Part shown: one piece after another, positions 6,374 through 6,954 of the stretch
Position numbering within the stretch: the first letter of the stretch is position 1
Layout of the letters: every line of letters starts with the position of its first letter
NCBI GenBank assembly: GCA_902766575.1
Contig: CACXED010000105.1
Span: 1-6,954 of the forward strand
Direction of reading: 5' to 3'
Length of the DNA: 6,954 nucleotides
DNA from: an uncultured Ruminococcus sp.
GTDB taxonomy: Bacteria > Bacillota > Clostridia > Oscillospirales > CAG-272
Notes under the pieces: model-generated
Told to the model about the DNA's origin: nothing
The model's database searches: none
The model's input: only the letters and a program-made list of their open reading frames with translations
Position numbers and translations under genes: made by a program

Positions 6374-6381
6374 TTTTGAAA
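6368..6381. repeat. Inverted repeat TTTCA-N4-TGAAA
   Basis: A perfect 5-4-5 inverted repeat that shares its left arm with the second direct repeat and ends 4 bases before the -35 of the rightward promoter. It is a candidate regulator site; no regulator can be assigned from sequence alone. Confidence 0.4.
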
Positions 6382-6385
6382 AGTA

Positions 6386-6414
6386 TGGACAATTGAATTG
6401 AGTTGTGATAGAAT
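6386..6414 (+). promoter_or_regulatory. Extended -10 promoter of the binding-protein gene
   Basis: -35 TGGACA (6386-6391; 5 of 6), a 17-bp spacer, and -10 TAGAAT (6409-6414; 5 of 6) preceded by TGA at 6406-6408, an extended -10. The predicted start is near 6421, leaving a leader of about 57 bases before the ATG at 6478. Confidence 0.8.
6390..6400. repeat. Inverted repeat CAATT-G-AATTG in the promoter spacer
   Basis: A perfect 5-1-5 inverted repeat starting on the last bases of the -35 and lying in the spacer of the rightward promoter. A protein bound here would block polymerase, so it is a candidate operator, although it lacks the central CG usual for LacI-family sites. Confidence 0.4.
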
Positions 6415-6446
6415 AATGTTACCGGATAGACCTTACCGCAGAATCC

Positions 6447-6458
6447 ATAAAATTTTAT
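6447..6458. repeat. 12-bp palindrome in the binding-protein leader
   Basis: ATAAAATTTTAT is a perfect palindrome between the predicted transcription start and the ribosome binding site. It may be an operator or only AT-rich leader sequence; as RNA its stem would be weak. The leader also carries TTACCG twice (6419-6424, 6433-6438), around the predicted start. Confidence 0.3.
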
Positions 6459-6463
6459 ATTTC

Positions 6464-6469
6464 AAGGAG
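6464..6469 (+). promoter_or_regulatory. Ribosome binding site of the binding-protein gene
   Basis: AAGGAG 8 bases before the ATG at 6478. It fixes the start at the first residue of a lipoprotein signal peptide. Confidence 0.85.
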
Positions 6470-6477
6470 CTATATTT

Positions 6478-6954
6478 ATGAAAAAGCTATTTGCCTTTTT
6501 ACTCTCGGCGGCTATGTTTATTGGAGCAACAGCCTGCGGGAACGAAGCGCCGTCAGGAAATTCCGGTGATAATACCACCGCGTCTGACAGCTCATCCGTT
6601 ACGACAGCTTCCGAGGAAGTCAAGCCAAATCTGCCAGAAGCTAATTACGAGGGTTACACTTTCACCTTTTATGGAACTAGTGGAGAGTTAGAGCTACAGT
6701 TCTGCGAGGAGGAGAACGGTGACACGATGAATGACGCTGTTTACAAGCGCAACCGCGCGGTATCCGATCGCTTCAATGTGGAATTTGAGTTTGTCAGGTG
6801 CGGCGACAACAAAGGTATTGACGCAATGACCTCAGTACTTGCCGGAGATGATGATTATGATGTCATTATGCCGACCGGACGTTATGCGTTCCAGTACGGT
6901 ATGCAGGGTCTTGCGCTCGACTGGAATACCGATCTGCCGTGGATTGACCTCGAC
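6478..6954 (+). CDS. Lipoprotein ABC-transporter solute-binding protein, N-terminal part
   Basis: The frame is open from ATG 6478 to the window edge, giving 159 residues of a protein that is probably 400-500 or more. Seen: a type II signal peptide with Lys2-Lys3, a hydrophobic core LFAFLLSAAMFIGA and a lipobox ending ATAC with Cys20 as the lipidated residue; a Ser/Thr/Asn-rich linker (about 21-50) that would tether it to the outer face of the membrane; then the start of a binding domain with YTFTFYGTSGE (60-70), NDAVYKRNRAVSDRFNVEFEF (85-105) and LAGDDDYDVIMPTGR (121-135). The NRAV..RFNV and DYDV features are typical of large extracellular sugar/oligosaccharide-binding proteins of Clostridia (family 1-like). 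It should capture the substrate for an ABC importer whose permease genes would be expected to the right. It is divergent from the leftward operon and has its own promoter. The ligand is unknown; the neighbouring glycosidase suggests an oligosaccharide or glycoside. Confidence 0.85.
   Translation, partial: MKKLFAFLLSAAMFIGATACGNEAPSGNSGDNTTASDSSSVTTASEEVKPNLPEANYEGYTFTFYGTSGELELQFCEEENGDTMNDAVYKRNRAVSDRFNVEFEFVRCGDNKGIDAMTSVLAGDDDYDVIMPTGRYAFQYGMQGLALDWNTDLPWIDLD

Noticed and set aside
6421..6477. Possible riboswitch in the binding-protein leader
   Set aside because: The leader is only about 57 bases, AT-rich, and shows no conserved aptamer motif or strong stem; a short palindrome is all that is visible.
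6491..6691. 66-codon + strand frame within the binding-protein gene
   Set aside because: Out of frame with a clear lipoprotein signal peptide that has its own promoter and ribosome binding site.

Overview
The window looks like a carbohydrate-use locus from a fairly GC-rich Gram-positive anaerobe, most likely a gut-type Clostridia lineage (Oscillospirales or Christensenellales-like). This placement is an inference. It rests on strong AGGAG-type ribosome binding sites, AT-rich promoters between GC-rich genes, a lipoprotein solute-binding protein of the kind common in such genomes, and the mix of sugar-acid enzymes. No rRNA, tRNA, CRISPR array, insertion sequence or phage gene was seen.

Layout. 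Positions 2-3473 (+ strand) hold the end of an operon: the C-terminal part of an IlvD/Edd-type sugar-acid dehydratase, a cytoplasmic glycosidase-like protein related to GH101/GH129, and a 2-dehydro-3-deoxygalactonokinase (DgoK) family kinase. The genes are 3 and 19 bases apart and the run ends in a strong GC-rich hairpin at 3483-3512. Positions 3552-6288 (- strand) hold a convergent three-gene operon, read from right to left: a DHDPS/NAL-family aldolase, a LacI-family repressor that overlaps it by 4 bp (ATGA), and a short-chain dehydrogenase. A 189-bp AT-rich divergent region (6289-6477) carries two recognisable extended -10 promoters and several short repeats. A lipoprotein sugar-binding protein starts at 6478 (+) and runs off the end of the window.

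How the genes may work together (inference). The binding protein, with transporter genes probably lying downstream, would import an oligosaccharide or glycoside. The cytoplasmic glycosidase would release a monosaccharide, which the SDR could oxidise to a lactone/aldonate. The IlvD-type dehydratase would convert the aldonate to a 2-keto-3-deoxy sugar acid. That intermediate could be phosphorylated by the DgoK-like kinase or cleaved directly to pyruvate and an aldehyde by the DHDPS-family aldolase. The LacI protein is the obvious local regulator. This is an Entner-Doudoroff/De Ley-Doudoroff type route, but the actual sugar cannot be read from the sequence.

The individual families are known. The less ordinary points are the pairing of a GH101/129-like hydrolase with a complete-looking sugar-acid route, several departures from family consensus at functional positions (aldolase, LacI hinge, SDR, kinase loop), and the dense repeat structure of the divergent promoter region.
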